A DNA stretch of 50,182 nt from Clostridium grantii DSM 8605 (GTDB lineage: Bacteria > Bacillota > Clostridia > Clostridiales > Clostridiaceae), in assembly GCF_900129965.1 (NCBI RefSeq), contig NZ_FQXM01000027.1, positions 1-50,182 of the forward strand. The letters run 5' to 3'. The position numbers and the translations under genes were made by a program. Below the pieces are notes generated by a model, which searched no databases, was not told the origin of the DNA, and saw only the letters and a program-made list of their open reading frames with translations. This document shows, one piece after another, positions 26,057 through 34,405 of this stretch. Each line of letters starts with the position of its first letter. Position 1 is the stretch's first letter.

Positions 26057-27166
26057 CTATAAAAGATCAATAGTTGTTTTGTAAGCAATTTCTGTAAGGT
26101 TACTAGTAGTTTTCCAATTGAATAATTCGGCTCTTTTTAAACCTTCAGTAATATAATTTGCCCTAATATCAGGATTGTTTATCATTGTAACCATGGAACT
26201 TTCTAATTGAGAAATACTATAAGGGTCAATAAGTATTCCAGCATTACCAACCACTTCAGGAATTGATGATAGATTTGAGCTTATGACAGCAGTCCCGCAG
26301 GACATAGATTCTAGCGGTGGTAATCCAAAGCCCTCGTATAATGAAGGGTAAATGAAAGTAGTAGCGGCATTATACAAATAAGGTAAATCCTCAGAGTGGA
26401 TATAACCCGTAAAAATAACATTATCATTATGTTTAAATTCTTCATATAGTTGTTTACCTATATCTCTTCTTTCCCCTCCTATTACCAAGCAATACTCATC
26501 GTTGAAAGATTTATAAATATTTAAAAAAGCCAAAATAAGTTGGCGGACATTTTTTCTTTCACTAAAGCCCCCAAGATAGAGTAGGAATGGTTTTGAAATT
26601 TTATATTTTGTACTTACATAATCTTTGCATAAAGTTTTGTTTAGCGGTTTATATTTTTTATCTGAAGCTAAAGGAGTTACAAAAATTTTATTTGAATCTA
26701 TATTAAAAAACTTTATTATGTCTTTTTTAGAACATTCCGAAACCGTTAGTATACTATTTGTCAAATCCATAAGTTGAGGCATTTCTTGAAAAAACTTTTT
26801 TATATATCCCTTTCCAACAGTTTCCGGCATTATATAAGGAATTAAATCATGTATAGTAATTATTTTTTTGCATGAAATTTTTTCGGATAATCCAATACCG
26901 TTTTGAGGAACATGATATAAATCTATATTGGAACGGTTTATATCAGTGGGAATAAAGCTTTCGTTGAAAAATTTTTGTGACTTACTAGATGTAAGAACCA
27001 AGTCAACATTATTTTTTATATAATTATTTAATTTATCTTTTGACCAATATAATTTATATTGGTTTTCATTTGAATTAATAAGGTTTAAAACTAAATTTTC
27101 AGTATAAGTACCTATGCCTGTACCGGAATACCAATTAATACCTCGTGCATCTAATGCTATTTTCAT
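26057..27166 (-). CDS. Family 4 glycosyltransferase, CotSA-like
   Basis: A 369-residue GT-B glycosyltransferase. The N-terminal block MKIALDARGINWYSGTGIG and the donor-binding motif YEGFGLPPLESMSCG (EX7E type) identify GT4. It lies head-to-head with a CotS-like gene, as in the pairing of CotSA and CotS in Bacillus spores, so a role in spore coat or exosporium glycosylation is likely but inferred. Translation starts at 27166 on the reverse strand, with GGAGAGG upstream. It has no other gene in its transcript and ends at the bidirectional terminator. Confidence 0.8.
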   Translation of the reverse strand: MKIALDARGINWYSGTGIGTYTENLVLNLINSNENQYKLYWSKDKLNNYIKNNVDLVLTSSKSQKFFNESFIPTDINRSNIDLYHVPQNGIGLSEKISCKKIITIHDLIPYIMPETVGKGYIKKFFQEMPQLMDLTNSILTVSECSKKDIIKFFNIDSNKIFVTPLASDKKYKPLNKTLCKDYVSTKYKISKPFLLYLGGFSERKNVRQLILAFLNIYKSFNDEYCLVIGGERRDIGKQLYEEFKHNDNVIFTGYIHSEDLPYLYNAATTFIYPSLYEGFGLPPLESMSCGTAVISSNLSSIPEVVGNAGILIDPYSISQLESSMVTMINNPDIRANYITEGLKRAELFNWKTTSNLTEIAYKTTIDLL

Positions 27167-27243
27167 TTAATCCTCTCCTTGAAAAACCCTATAATATAAA
27201 ATATTAATGAAACTGTGATTTGGTGAATACATTAATGATAATC

Positions 27244-27271
27244 ACATAGTAAATTTATTCTTCATATAATA
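27244..27271 (+). promoter_or_regulatory. Possible sigma-K promoter of the coat genes
   Basis: AC at 27244-27245 and CATATAATA at 27263-27271 are separated by 17 bases. This fits the late mother-cell sigma-K pattern (AC, 16-17 bases, CATANNNTA). The TTG start of the CotS-like gene follows at 27302. Confidence 0.45.
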
Positions 27272-27301
27272 AAATGTACTAATTTATTGGAGGCTTAAAA
27301 A

Positions 27302-28318
27302 TTGGATGCTGAGGAACTAAAAAAACTCATACAAGAAAAATATGATTTGAGTATAGTATCCATTGAGGAATTTAAGAATATTTATAAAATAATTACTTTT
27401 AATGGAGAATACTGCTTAAAAAAAATTAAATACAATTATAATCACTTCAAATTTATACTAGAAGCCATAAAGCATCTTCAGACAAATAATTTTCAATATA
27501 TTCCACCAATTTTAAAAACTAAGGAAGATAAATATTATATAAATGTAAATCAGTGTTATTGCTATTTGTGTCCATGGATAAGTTCTCATAAAAGCGATTA
27601 TAGAAAAGAGGATGAATTAAAACTGGTAAGCAGAAAATTAGCAGAACTTCATTTGAAAAGTAGGGGGTTTTTACAAACAAAGGAAATGGAACCTAGAGTA
27701 GGATGGTTTAAATGGATAGAAACCTTTGAAATTAGAGAACAGGAAATTTTGGATTTTAAGAAACGTATATATAGCAAAGAAAATATAAATAGGTTTGATA
27801 AATTATATTTGTCAATTATGGAAGAGGAATTATTACAAGCTGAAAATTCTATAAAACAATTAAAAAATAGCTCTTATTTAAAGATAATGAAAGAAGAAAT
27901 TAAGTATAATGGCTTTTGTCATCATGATTTTGCATATCACAATGTTCTTATTGGTGAGGATGAAAATATTTATATTATAGATTTTGATTATTGTATATTG
28001 GACTCTCATCTTCATGATTTATCTTCTCTTATTATAAGAAAAATGAAAGAGAGTAATTGGGAAATAAATAATTGTAAAAATATAATCAAGGAATATAATT
28101 CTGTCTATGAAATCCAGGAAAAAGAATTAGCTATAATGGCTGCATTTATAGAGTTTCCACAGGATTATTGGCAAAGAGGAATACAATATTATTGGGAAAA
28201 AAAAGGTTGGGGAGAAGACTTTTTTATAAAAAAACTTAATAAATACATTGAAGATAGAAAAGAAAAAAATTATTTTATTGAGGAATTAAGAAATATAAGG
28301 TTGAATGAAATTATTTAG
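27302..28318 (+). CDS. cotS: CotS-family spore coat protein (kinase fold), copy 1
   Basis: A 338-residue protein with an aminoglycoside-phosphotransferase-like kinase fold. The catalytic loop FCHHDFAYHNVLI and metal motif YIIDFDYC lie around residues 202-228. The N-terminal part (KIITFNGEYCLKKIKYN) would carry the ATP-lysine. CotS family members are spore coat components, usually several per clostridial genome. The TTG start has TTGGAGG upstream. First gene of a four-gene run (gaps of 10-13 bases) ending at 30323. Confidence 0.82.
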   Translation: MDAEELKKLIQEKYDLSIVSIEEFKNIYKIITFNGEYCLKKIKYNYNHFKFILEAIKHLQTNNFQYIPPILKTKEDKYYINVNQCYCYLCPWISSHKSDYRKEDELKLVSRKLAELHLKSRGFLQTKEMEPRVGWFKWIETFEIREQEILDFKKRIYSKENINRFDKLYLSIMEEELLQAENSIKQLKNSSYLKIMKEEIKYNGFCHHDFAYHNVLIGEDENIYIIDFDYCILDSHLHDLSSLIIRKMKESNWEINNCKNIIKEYNSVYEIQEKELAIMAAFIEFPQDYWQRGIQYYWEKKGWGEDFFIKKLNKYIEDRKEKNYFIEELRNIRLNEII

Positions 28319-28329
28319 GAGGTGTATTT

Positions 28330-28527
28330 ATGGGGGAAGAAAAAAATGATAAAAAAATTAATGATGTTAAAAAAGATTTAGATTTAGATGAGTATGATAA
28401 ATCAGTAGAGGAACTAAAGGATTATATTAAAAGAATAAAAAAAATAAATAAAAAAAAGAAGAAACTCAAGAAATTAGAAAAAGAAAAAAGATATTTAACT
28501 AAAAAATACAGTAAAGAATTGAAATAG
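28330..28527 (+). CDS. Small Lys-rich coat-cluster protein, unknown
   Basis: A 65-residue, very basic and charged protein (over 20 lysines) with probable helical coiled-coil character. No motif or family was recognised. It has a strong AGGAGGTG ribosome binding site and lies 11 bases after copy 1 of cotS and 10 bases before the next gene, so it is translated as part of the operon. Low complexity means it could evolve fast; it may be a structural or scaffolding part of the coat. Confidence 0.6.
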   Translation: MGEEKNDKKINDVKKDLDLDEYDKSVEELKDYIKRIKKINKKKKKLKKLEKEKRYLTKKYSKELK

Positions 28528-28537
28528 AGGTGAACTC

Positions 28538-29281
28538 ATGAAAAACTATACAGAATCTCTGGCAATTTTTTTAAGTGAAAAAAATGTTAAATTTGAAATA
28601 AAGGAAAAGAATAAAACTATAGTATTTAGTGATGATTTGATTCAACAACTTTTCTTAATTACTGAATTTCATTATAAGTGTCAGGGGTATAAACCTAAAA
28701 TTTGGAATAGAATGATTGATGATAGAGGAACATTAGTACAAGATTTTAGTAATAAAGTAAAAATAGTAAAAAGAGATATTTTAAGATTAAAGAATAGAGA
28801 TTTGGAAAATAAATTCGAAGAATTTTTACTTTCCAATAGTGAAGAAAACATTTCTAAAGCTGATAAAATGTTGAACATAGTAGAACATAAAGGTTATAAA
28901 CAAATGATAAAAAGAAGCATGGATAGAAATGAGATTTGTTTAAAAGAGGTCTATTTCACAAATATATGGAATGATAATGGCATTGTAATATATGATTTAA
29001 AAAAATCAGCTTTAGATGTTTATGAAAATGATGCGATTTATCTTCTTTCAAAATTAAAAAGGAAAGGATATAAATTTGATTGGGATATTATGATAAATAA
29101 ATATTGTAAAAACCAAAATATGGATTATTTTAGTGAAAATTATATAAATAATATGGTTAATTTTCCTTATGATTATATAAAATCAGCCTTAAAATATTTT
29201 TGGATATCAAAAAGATATAAGGAAGTATTTTCGCAAGAGAAAGCTAATAAATATATTAATAAGATTTATAATACTAAATAA
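28538..29281 (+). CDS. Unrecognised protein with CotS-like tail
   Basis: A 247-residue protein that I cannot assign to a named family. It lacks the kinase catalytic motifs (no HHDxxxHN, no DFD). Its C-terminus (NFPYDYIKSALKYFWISKRY) resembles the C-terminal block of both CotS neighbours (FPQDYWQRGIQYYWEKKGW and FPKDIYDILRNYYTRAKEW). It may be a degenerate, non-catalytic CotS relative. GAGGTGAA precedes the ATG; the spacing to both neighbours is 10-13 bases, so it belongs to the operon. Confidence 0.6.
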   Translation: MKNYTESLAIFLSEKNVKFEIKEKNKTIVFSDDLIQQLFLITEFHYKCQGYKPKIWNRMIDDRGTLVQDFSNKVKIVKRDILRLKNRDLENKFEEFLLSNSEENISKADKMLNIVEHKGYKQMIKRSMDRNEICLKEVYFTNIWNDNGIVIYDLKKSALDVYENDAIYLLSKLKRKGYKFDWDIMINKYCKNQNMDYFSENYINNMVNFPYDYIKSALKYFWISKRYKEVFSQEKANKYINKIYNTK

Positions 29282-29294
29282 AAGAGGTGTATTA

Positions 29295-30323
29295 ATGCTT
29301 CCCTTTGTTAAAGTTAAGAACAAATCCGACTTGATAAAGTATGATTTAGATATTAATATTTTCAAAAAATATGATTTTAAAGTTTTAGATATAATTCCAG
29401 TTAGAAAAATATATATATTAGAAACTGATAAAGGGTATAAAGTTTTTAAAAGATTAAACTATTCATTGGAAAACTATAATTTCATCTTAAAGGGGTTAGA
29501 GTATATAAAATCTAATGGATTTCGTAGAGTTATAAGTATTGATTCTACTATTGATGGAAAACCATATTTAGAGTGGAAAGGTGAATTGTATTGTGTAATG
29601 GATATGGTTGATGGAAGGGAAAGTCAGTTTAGTAATCCTATAGATGTTGAAATGGATATTGAAGGAATTGCCAATCTTCATTTGGCCTCAGAAGGATTCA
29701 AATTTTATAATACAAAGCGAAATATTTGTGGAAATATGATTCATCATTATAGAATAATGGAAAATCAAATGAAAATATTTTACGGTATTGCAGATATGGG
29801 AAAAAATAATGAATTTGATATTATGTTTAAAAGTATTTTTAGTGAAATAATTGCTCAAATAAATAAAAGCATTCGCATATTAGAAAAATCTTGTTATTAT
29901 AAATTATGTAGTAGAGAAGACAAGATCGTACTTTGTCATCATGATTTAGCCCATCATAATATATTGATAAAAGATGACAAAGCTTATTTTATTGATTTTG
30001 ATTATGCGGTAATTGATTTAAAGGTACATGATTTATGTAATTTTATAAACAAAATTGAGAAGAATTCTTATTATGATTTTAAGGATTGTAAACAAATAAT
30101 AAAAAACTATGATTCTATAAATTCTTTAGATGAAATGGAACTAAGTGTACTTTATGGATTTTTGACTTTTCCTAAAGACATATATGATATATTGAGAAAT
30201 TATTACACACGAGCTAAGGAATGGGATTATGAAACATTTTTGAATAGATTACAGTTGAAAATAGATTTACATGAATCTAAAGAAGAATTTTTAGAGTTAT
30301 TTAATAAAGAATATCTAGGTTAA
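29295..30323 (+). CDS. CotS-family spore coat protein (kinase fold), copy 2
   Basis: A 342-residue paralogue of the protein encoded at 27302. The catalytic loop LCHHDLAHHNILI and YFIDFDYAVIDL are intact near residues 213-238. The N-terminal lobe has KGYKVFKRLNYS. Last gene of the coat operon; its stop codon lies within the terminator stem. The two CotS copies are clearly diverged, so this is not a recent duplication. Confidence 0.8.
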   Translation: MLPFVKVKNKSDLIKYDLDINIFKKYDFKVLDIIPVRKIYILETDKGYKVFKRLNYSLENYNFILKGLEYIKSNGFRRVISIDSTIDGKPYLEWKGELYCVMDMVDGRESQFSNPIDVEMDIEGIANLHLASEGFKFYNTKRNICGNMIHHYRIMENQMKIFYGIADMGKNNEFDIMFKSIFSEIIAQINKSIRILEKSCYYKLCSREDKIVLCHHDLAHHNILIKDDKAYFIDFDYAVIDLKVHDLCNFINKIEKNSYYDFKDCKQIIKNYDSINSLDEMELSVLYGFLTFPKDIYDILRNYYTRAKEWDYETFLNRLQLKIDLHESKEEFLELFNKEYLG

Positions 30324-30344
30324 GAATAACCTAGATATTCTTTT
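30309..30344 (+). terminator. Terminator of the coat operon
   Basis: Perfect 14-bp stem (30309-30322 with 30327-30340; GAATATCTAGGTTA and its complement), four-base loop, TTTT tail. It overlaps the last codons of the preceding gene. Confidence 0.85.
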
Positions 30345-30376
30345 AAATATATATTTTATTTTTGTTAAGAATGATA

Positions 30377-30382
30377 TATAAT
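30377..30382 (+). promoter_or_regulatory. Candidate -10 box of the sorC gene
   Basis: TATAAT; the sequence 17 bases upstream (TTTTAT, 30354-30359) is a poor -35 box, so this promoter is weak or needs help. Confidence 0.35.
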
Positions 30383-30395
30383 ATTAATAAGTAGG

Positions 30396-30441
30396 AATAT
30401 GTGCAAAATGAATAGATAAATCAACAAAAGTGCAAAATATC
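30396..30441 (+). promoter_or_regulatory. Two SorC-type half-sites before the sorC gene
   Basis: AATATGTGCAAAATG (30396-30410) and AAAAGTGCAAAATATC (30426-30441) share GTGCAAAA with the sites before both ula promoters. The centres are about 30 bases apart. They lie downstream of the candidate -10 box, so bound protein could repress its own gene. Confidence 0.45.
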
Positions 30442-30477
30442 TTAATATTAATAAATTTTAGAAAATGGAGAGATAAT

Positions 30478-31464
30478 ATGGATAAAGAAGATAAGCTTTC
30501 TTTACTAGCTGAGGTAGCTAGTATGTACTATGAACAAGATTTAACACAGTCCCAAATAGCGCAAAGAACTTTTACTTCAAGATCAAGGATTTCAAGGTTA
30601 TTAACTCTTGCTAAAGAAAAAGGTATTGTTGAGATAAAAATACATTATCCAACAGATAGAGTAAGGCATATTGAAACAGCACTTAAAGAAAAATTCGGAT
30701 TAAAAAAAGCAATTGTTTTAAAAGGTGGAGATAGAACTTACCAGGAGATTGTAGAAGGAGTAGGACAGTTAGCTGCAAATTATTTAGATGAAGTTATTTC
30801 AGATGATATGATTCTTGGAATATCATGGGGTAAAGCTGTTTATAATACGGTTAAGGCATTAAAACCAGAAGAAAAACATAAAATTGAAGTAGTTCAAATC
30901 ATGGGAACAGCTGGTACAGAAGATCCGGTTATTGATGCACCGGAACTGATAAGAACATTGGCCAATAAGTATAATGGTAAATTTCATACTTTATATGCAC
31001 CTTTATACGTGGAAGATGATTATGTAAGAAATTCATTAATGAATGAAAATACTATTAAAGAAACTTTGCAATTAGCTAGAAAATCTGATATTATTCTAAC
31101 AGGAATAGGGTGTTTTGAACCAAATGTTCCTAATAATCTATGGCAAGGGTATACACTTAATAATTTGTGGGAAGGATACTTAACTAAAAAAGAAAGAAAA
31201 ACACTTAAAAATCAAGGTATAGCAGGAACTATATCCGCACATTTTTATGATGTAAATGGTAGAATTCTTAATGAGGTTATGAATAATAAGATTATTGGTC
31301 TAGATTTAGATGAGCTAGATAAAATTGATACAATAATTGGTGTTGCAGGTGGATTTTTTAAAGCAGAAGCTATTTTGGGTGCTATAAGAGGCAAATTTAT
31401 TAATGTCTTAGTTACAGATGAAGCTACAGCATTAAAAGTTTTAGAAATGGCAGATGAAATCTAA
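30478..31464 (+). CDS. SorC-family sugar-responsive regulator
   Basis: A 328-residue SorC/DeoR-type regulator. The N-terminal helix-turn-helix is YEQDLTQSQIAQRTFTSRSRISRLL (residues about 18-42, quoted here as a span). The remainder is the sugar-phosphate binding domain, with LGISWGKAVYNTV, IVQIMGTAG-like VVQIMGTAGTED and IGVAGGFFKAEAI. ATG 30478 has GGAGAG at 30467-30472; the in-frame start at 30430 has none and would overlap an operator-like repeat. It is followed at 26 bases by an ascorbate-type EIIA gene. Shared sequence elements suggest that it controls the ula genes at 3.9-9.2 kb. Confidence 0.85.
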   Translation: MDKEDKLSLLAEVASMYYEQDLTQSQIAQRTFTSRSRISRLLTLAKEKGIVEIKIHYPTDRVRHIETALKEKFGLKKAIVLKGGDRTYQEIVEGVGQLAANYLDEVISDDMILGISWGKAVYNTVKALKPEEKHKIEVVQIMGTAGTEDPVIDAPELIRTLANKYNGKFHTLYAPLYVEDDYVRNSLMNENTIKETLQLARKSDIILTGIGCFEPNVPNNLWQGYTLNNLWEGYLTKKERKTLKNQGIAGTISAHFYDVNGRILNEVMNNKIIGLDLDELDKIDTIIGVAGGFFKAEAILGAIRGKFINVLVTDEATALKVLEMADEI

Positions 31465-31490
31465 AACTAATATTATAATAGGAGAAAGAA

Positions 31491-31949
31491 ATGAGCAATT
31501 TAAAAGAATTTTTGTTGAATAAAAAAACTATAAGATGTAAACTTAATGTATCTTCTTGGGAAGAAGCGGTTAAAATATGTACAGATATGCTTGTAGAAGT
31601 TGATGCTATAAATTTAAGCTATTATGACAATATAATAGATTTTACAAAAGATATAGGACCATATTATGTTATAGCACCAGGACTTGCTATGCCACATAGT
31701 AGACCAGGAACAAGCGTTAAAGAAAATTGTTTTAGCTTGATAACATTAGAAAAACCTATAAAATTTGGAAGTGAGAAAAATGATCCTGTAGATATAATTA
31801 TTGTTTTTGCTGCTACAGAAAAGGAAACACATACTGAATCTATTAGGCAAGTAGTTAAATTATTTTCTAAACCAGAGACTTTTAAAGAAATGAGAAATGC
31901 TAATTCAATAGAAGAATTGGAAAAAATTATAATTAAATATAATGAGTAG
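31491..31949 (+). CDS. PTS EIIA, ascorbate/mannitol type, second copy
   Basis: A 152-residue EIIA; the phosphoacceptor is His69 in IAPGLAMPHSRP. It is clearly related to the protein at 5592 (the block WEEA...GPYYVIAPGLAMPH aligns along the length) but diverged. No EIIB or EIIC gene lies beside it. It may serve the UlaAB transporter in parallel with the other EIIA, or signal PTS state to the SorC regulator encoded just upstream. GGAGAAAG precedes the ATG. Confidence 0.82.
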   Translation: MSNLKEFLLNKKTIRCKLNVSSWEEAVKICTDMLVEVDAINLSYYDNIIDFTKDIGPYYVIAPGLAMPHSRPGTSVKENCFSLITLEKPIKFGSEKNDPVDIIIVFAATEKETHTESIRQVVKLFSKPETFKEMRNANSIEELEKIIIKYNE

Positions 31950-31991
31950 AATTAAAAGCTTAAATTAATTTTAATAATTACAAATAAACAG

Positions 31992-32021
31992 TTGAAAAAA
32001 AACATAAATATAATATATAAT
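31992..32021 (+). promoter_or_regulatory. Promoter of the HPr gene
   Basis: TTGAAA at 31992-31997 and TATAAT at 32016-32021, spacer 18 bases. It gives HPr expression independent of the upstream genes. Confidence 0.45.
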
Positions 32022-32084
32022 TAAGGTGGATATATTATGTTTAAAAATCACAAGCTACGATTAAAATTATAAGGAGGATTTAAA

Positions 32085-32345
32085 ATGTACGAAAAACAAG
32101 TTCAAGTAATTAATGAAACAGGATTACACGCAAGACCAGCATCTCTTTTTATTGCAGAGGCAATGAAATTTAAAAGTAATATTACTTTAATTAAAGAAGG
32201 TAAAACAGCTAATGGTAAAAGTATGTTGAACGTTTTATCTTTAGGAATGAACAAAGGCACAATTATAACTATAAAAGCTGAAGGTGATGATGAGCAGTTA
32301 GCTGTAGAAAAATTAGCTGATTTCATTACAAATTTAAAAGACTGA
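32085..32345 (+). CDS. ptsH: HPr phosphocarrier protein
   Basis: An 86-residue HPr. His15 in NETGLHARPA is the site phosphorylated by enzyme I, and Ser46 in NGKSMLNVLSLG is the regulatory site for HPr kinase, so it is a full HPr and not a Crh (which lacks His15). It delivers phosphate to EIIA proteins such as those at 5592 and 31491. AAGGAGG precedes the ATG. No enzyme I gene is adjacent, as is common in clostridia. Confidence 0.93.
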   Translation: MYEKQVQVINETGLHARPASLFIAEAMKFKSNITLIKEGKTANGKSMLNVLSLGMNKGTIITIKAEGDDEQLAVEKLADFITNLKD

Positions 32346-32511
32346 TAAGTACATAAATTCAAATTCAATTTAACTTTTGAATTTTGAAAACTTATTGTGT
32401 ATCTATAAGATTTCTTTATTAAAATTAATTGTGGCAGTACTGCTATAGAATAAAGCTTTTTACTTAAATTAAGAAATTAAAATAGTTTTAAATACAATAT
32501 AGTTAAAAAAA

Positions 32512-32539
32512 AAAAAGACTGGGAAACTAGTCTTTTTTT
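32512..32539 (+). terminator. Terminator in the gap after HPr
   Basis: AAAAAGACT (32512-32520), eight-base loop, AGTCTTTTT (32529-32537) and T-run. It lies 167 bases after the ptsH stop, so the message would carry a long 3' tail. Confidence 0.7.
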
Positions 32540-32661
32540 ACGTCAAAATATAAATAATTAATGGTATGAGTTACAAACATAAGGTTAAACTAATTTATAT
32601 AGCTAAAAGAAGATGAAATATATTGAGTGGATAAAGAAAAAATATAAATGTATAAATATTA

Positions 32662-32706
32662 AAATGCAAGATAAAAATTGAAACATTCAATTTTTATCTT
32701 GCATTT
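32662..32706. repeat. 45-bp perfect palindrome
   Basis: Arms of 21 bases (32662-32682 and 32686-32706; outer part AAATGCAAGATAAA) around the loop ACA, with no mismatch. No T-run follows on either side, and no gene ends here. Confidence 0.75.
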
Positions 32707-32988
32707 ATACTTGATAAAATGACATAAAAACAAATGAAATGATAATAAATAATCTCCCGAATACTAGTTAAATGGTAGATGACATTAGAACGTCAATAAT
32801 GAGTAATTGGTAATGCAAATGTAGAAAATGCATAATTAGAACAAAAAGATTGTATTTTTATAAATAAAAGCGTTGATATAACGAATTTATATGCAATCAT
32901 ATAAATAAGTATTTAATTCTTTTGTGTGTTATGATAGAATATATAATATGCTAGGGGTAGCATGTTAGTAAATTTAGGAGGGGATTAA

Positions 32989-34344
32989 ATGGATTTAGAT
33001 TTTAAATATGACATATTTGATAAACTTGCACTAAAGATAGAGATAAATAATAAAATAGAAACAAGTTTATATGATAAATATAAGGTTAAAAGAGGATTAA
33101 GAAATGAGAATGGCACGGGTGTTTTAGTAGGACTCACTAAAGTTGGTAGTGTTAATGGATATAAAGTTCTGGATGGAAAAAAAGTATCTATGGAAGGAAT
33201 TTTAGACTATAGAGGAATGAATGTCAAAGAAGTGGTAACCGGTTTTCAAAAGGACAAAAGACATGGTTTTGAAGAAACTAGCTATCTATTATTATTTGGG
33301 AAATTACCAAATAGAGAAGAATTGCAAGAATTCAAGATTATTCTTTCAAATTTTAGGCAAGTCCCTGATGCATTCATAGAAGATATGATTTTAAAGTTTC
33401 CTAGTAACGATATAATGAATAAACTTCAAAGAAGTATTCTAGCCTCCTATTCTATAGATCCAAACCCAGATGATATAAGTGTAAAAGCATTGATGGAACA
33501 AAGTTTAAAATTAATTGCTAGATTTCCTCTTTTTGTTGCATATGGATATCAAGCTAAAGCTCATTATTATGACAAGAAAAGTTTGTATTTGCATGCGGCA
33601 CAACAAAATTTAGATACGGCTGAAAATATTTTATATTTGATTAGACCGGATAATAAATTTACGGAAAAAGAAGCTGAACTTTTGGATCTTTCCTTAGTTT
33701 TACACAGTGAACATGGTGGCGGAAATAATTCTACTTTTGCAACTCATGTGGTTTCTTCTAGTGGAACAGACACATATTCAGCTATATCAGCGGCTGTAGG
33801 GTGCTTAAAGGGCCCTAAACATGGAGGGGCAAATTTAAAAGTTTATGAAATGATAACTAATATTCGTGAAAATGTGTGCAATTGGAACAATAGAGAAGCA
33901 TTAAAAGATTATCTTTATAAAATTTTGAGAAAAGAAGCTTTTGATGGAAAAGGTCTTATATACGGAATGGGTCATGCAATATATACTTTATCTGATCCAA
34001 GAGCTGTTTTGCTAAAGGAAAAGGCTTTAGAACTAGCAAAAGAAAAAAATAGGATTGCTGAATTTGACTTATATAAAAATATCGAGGAATTAACAAAAGA
34101 AATATTTAAAGAGCAAAGGGACGGAAAAGATATATGCGCTAATGTGGATTTATATTCTGGATTTGTTTATGAAATGTTGAATATTCCAAGAGAATTATAT
34201 ACACCTCTTTTTGCAACTGCGAGAATTTCTGGATGGTGCGCTCATAGGATTGAACAAATTATTAGTGAAACAAGAATAATTAGACCAGCTTATGAAAATG
34301 TAGCTATTGAACAAGATTATACAGAATTAAATAATCGATTTTAA
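32989..34344 (+). CDS. gltA: Citrate synthase (citrate/2-methylcitrate synthase family)
   Basis: A 451-residue citrate synthase-fold protein, longer at the N-terminus than the 370-residue bacterial form and similar in length to clostridial enzymes. It condenses oxaloacetate with acetyl-CoA (or propionyl-CoA). Catalytic regions are visible: SEHGGGNNSTFATHVVSSSG near residue 240, KGPKHGGAN near 270, and GMGHAIYTLSDPRA near 325. The ATG follows GGAGGGG. It is monocistronic; no aconitase or isocitrate dehydrogenase is beside it. In clostridia this enzyme supports glutamate synthesis. Confidence 0.88.
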   Translation: MDLDFKYDIFDKLALKIEINNKIETSLYDKYKVKRGLRNENGTGVLVGLTKVGSVNGYKVLDGKKVSMEGILDYRGMNVKEVVTGFQKDKRHGFEETSYLLLFGKLPNREELQEFKIILSNFRQVPDAFIEDMILKFPSNDIMNKLQRSILASYSIDPNPDDISVKALMEQSLKLIARFPLFVAYGYQAKAHYYDKKSLYLHAAQQNLDTAENILYLIRPDNKFTEKEAELLDLSLVLHSEHGGGNNSTFATHVVSSSGTDTYSAISAAVGCLKGPKHGGANLKVYEMITNIRENVCNWNNREALKDYLYKILRKEAFDGKGLIYGMGHAIYTLSDPRAVLLKEKALELAKEKNRIAEFDLYKNIEELTKEIFKEQRDGKDICANVDLYSGFVYEMLNIPRELYTPLFATARISGWCAHRIEQIISETRIIRPAYENVAIEQDYTELNNRF

Positions 34345-34362
34345 CTTGTTTTGTAGTTAAAC

Positions 34363-34405
34363 AAAGAAGGATGTATCAGAAAAACCTGAGACAGCCTTCT
34401 TTTTA
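34363..34405. terminator. Bidirectional terminator (citrate synthase / lysO)
   Basis: A 17-bp stem with two mismatches (AAAGAAGG.TGT.TCAG with CTGAGACAGCCTTCTTT), A- and T-rich at the ends, between convergent genes. The half GAGACAGCC also occurs in the terminator at 13961. Confidence 0.75.

Larger units (their letters stand above)
32346..32988. other. 643-base gap: terminator, long palindrome, no gene
   Basis: No convincing reading frame. It contains a terminator at 32512-32539, a 45-bp perfect palindrome at 32662-32706, and an ATGCTA/TAGCAT hairpin (32948-32963) just before the citrate synthase ribosome binding site. A TTGATA at 32873-32878 lacks a good -10 partner. The remainder is AT-rich and unremarkable. 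Confidence 0.6.
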
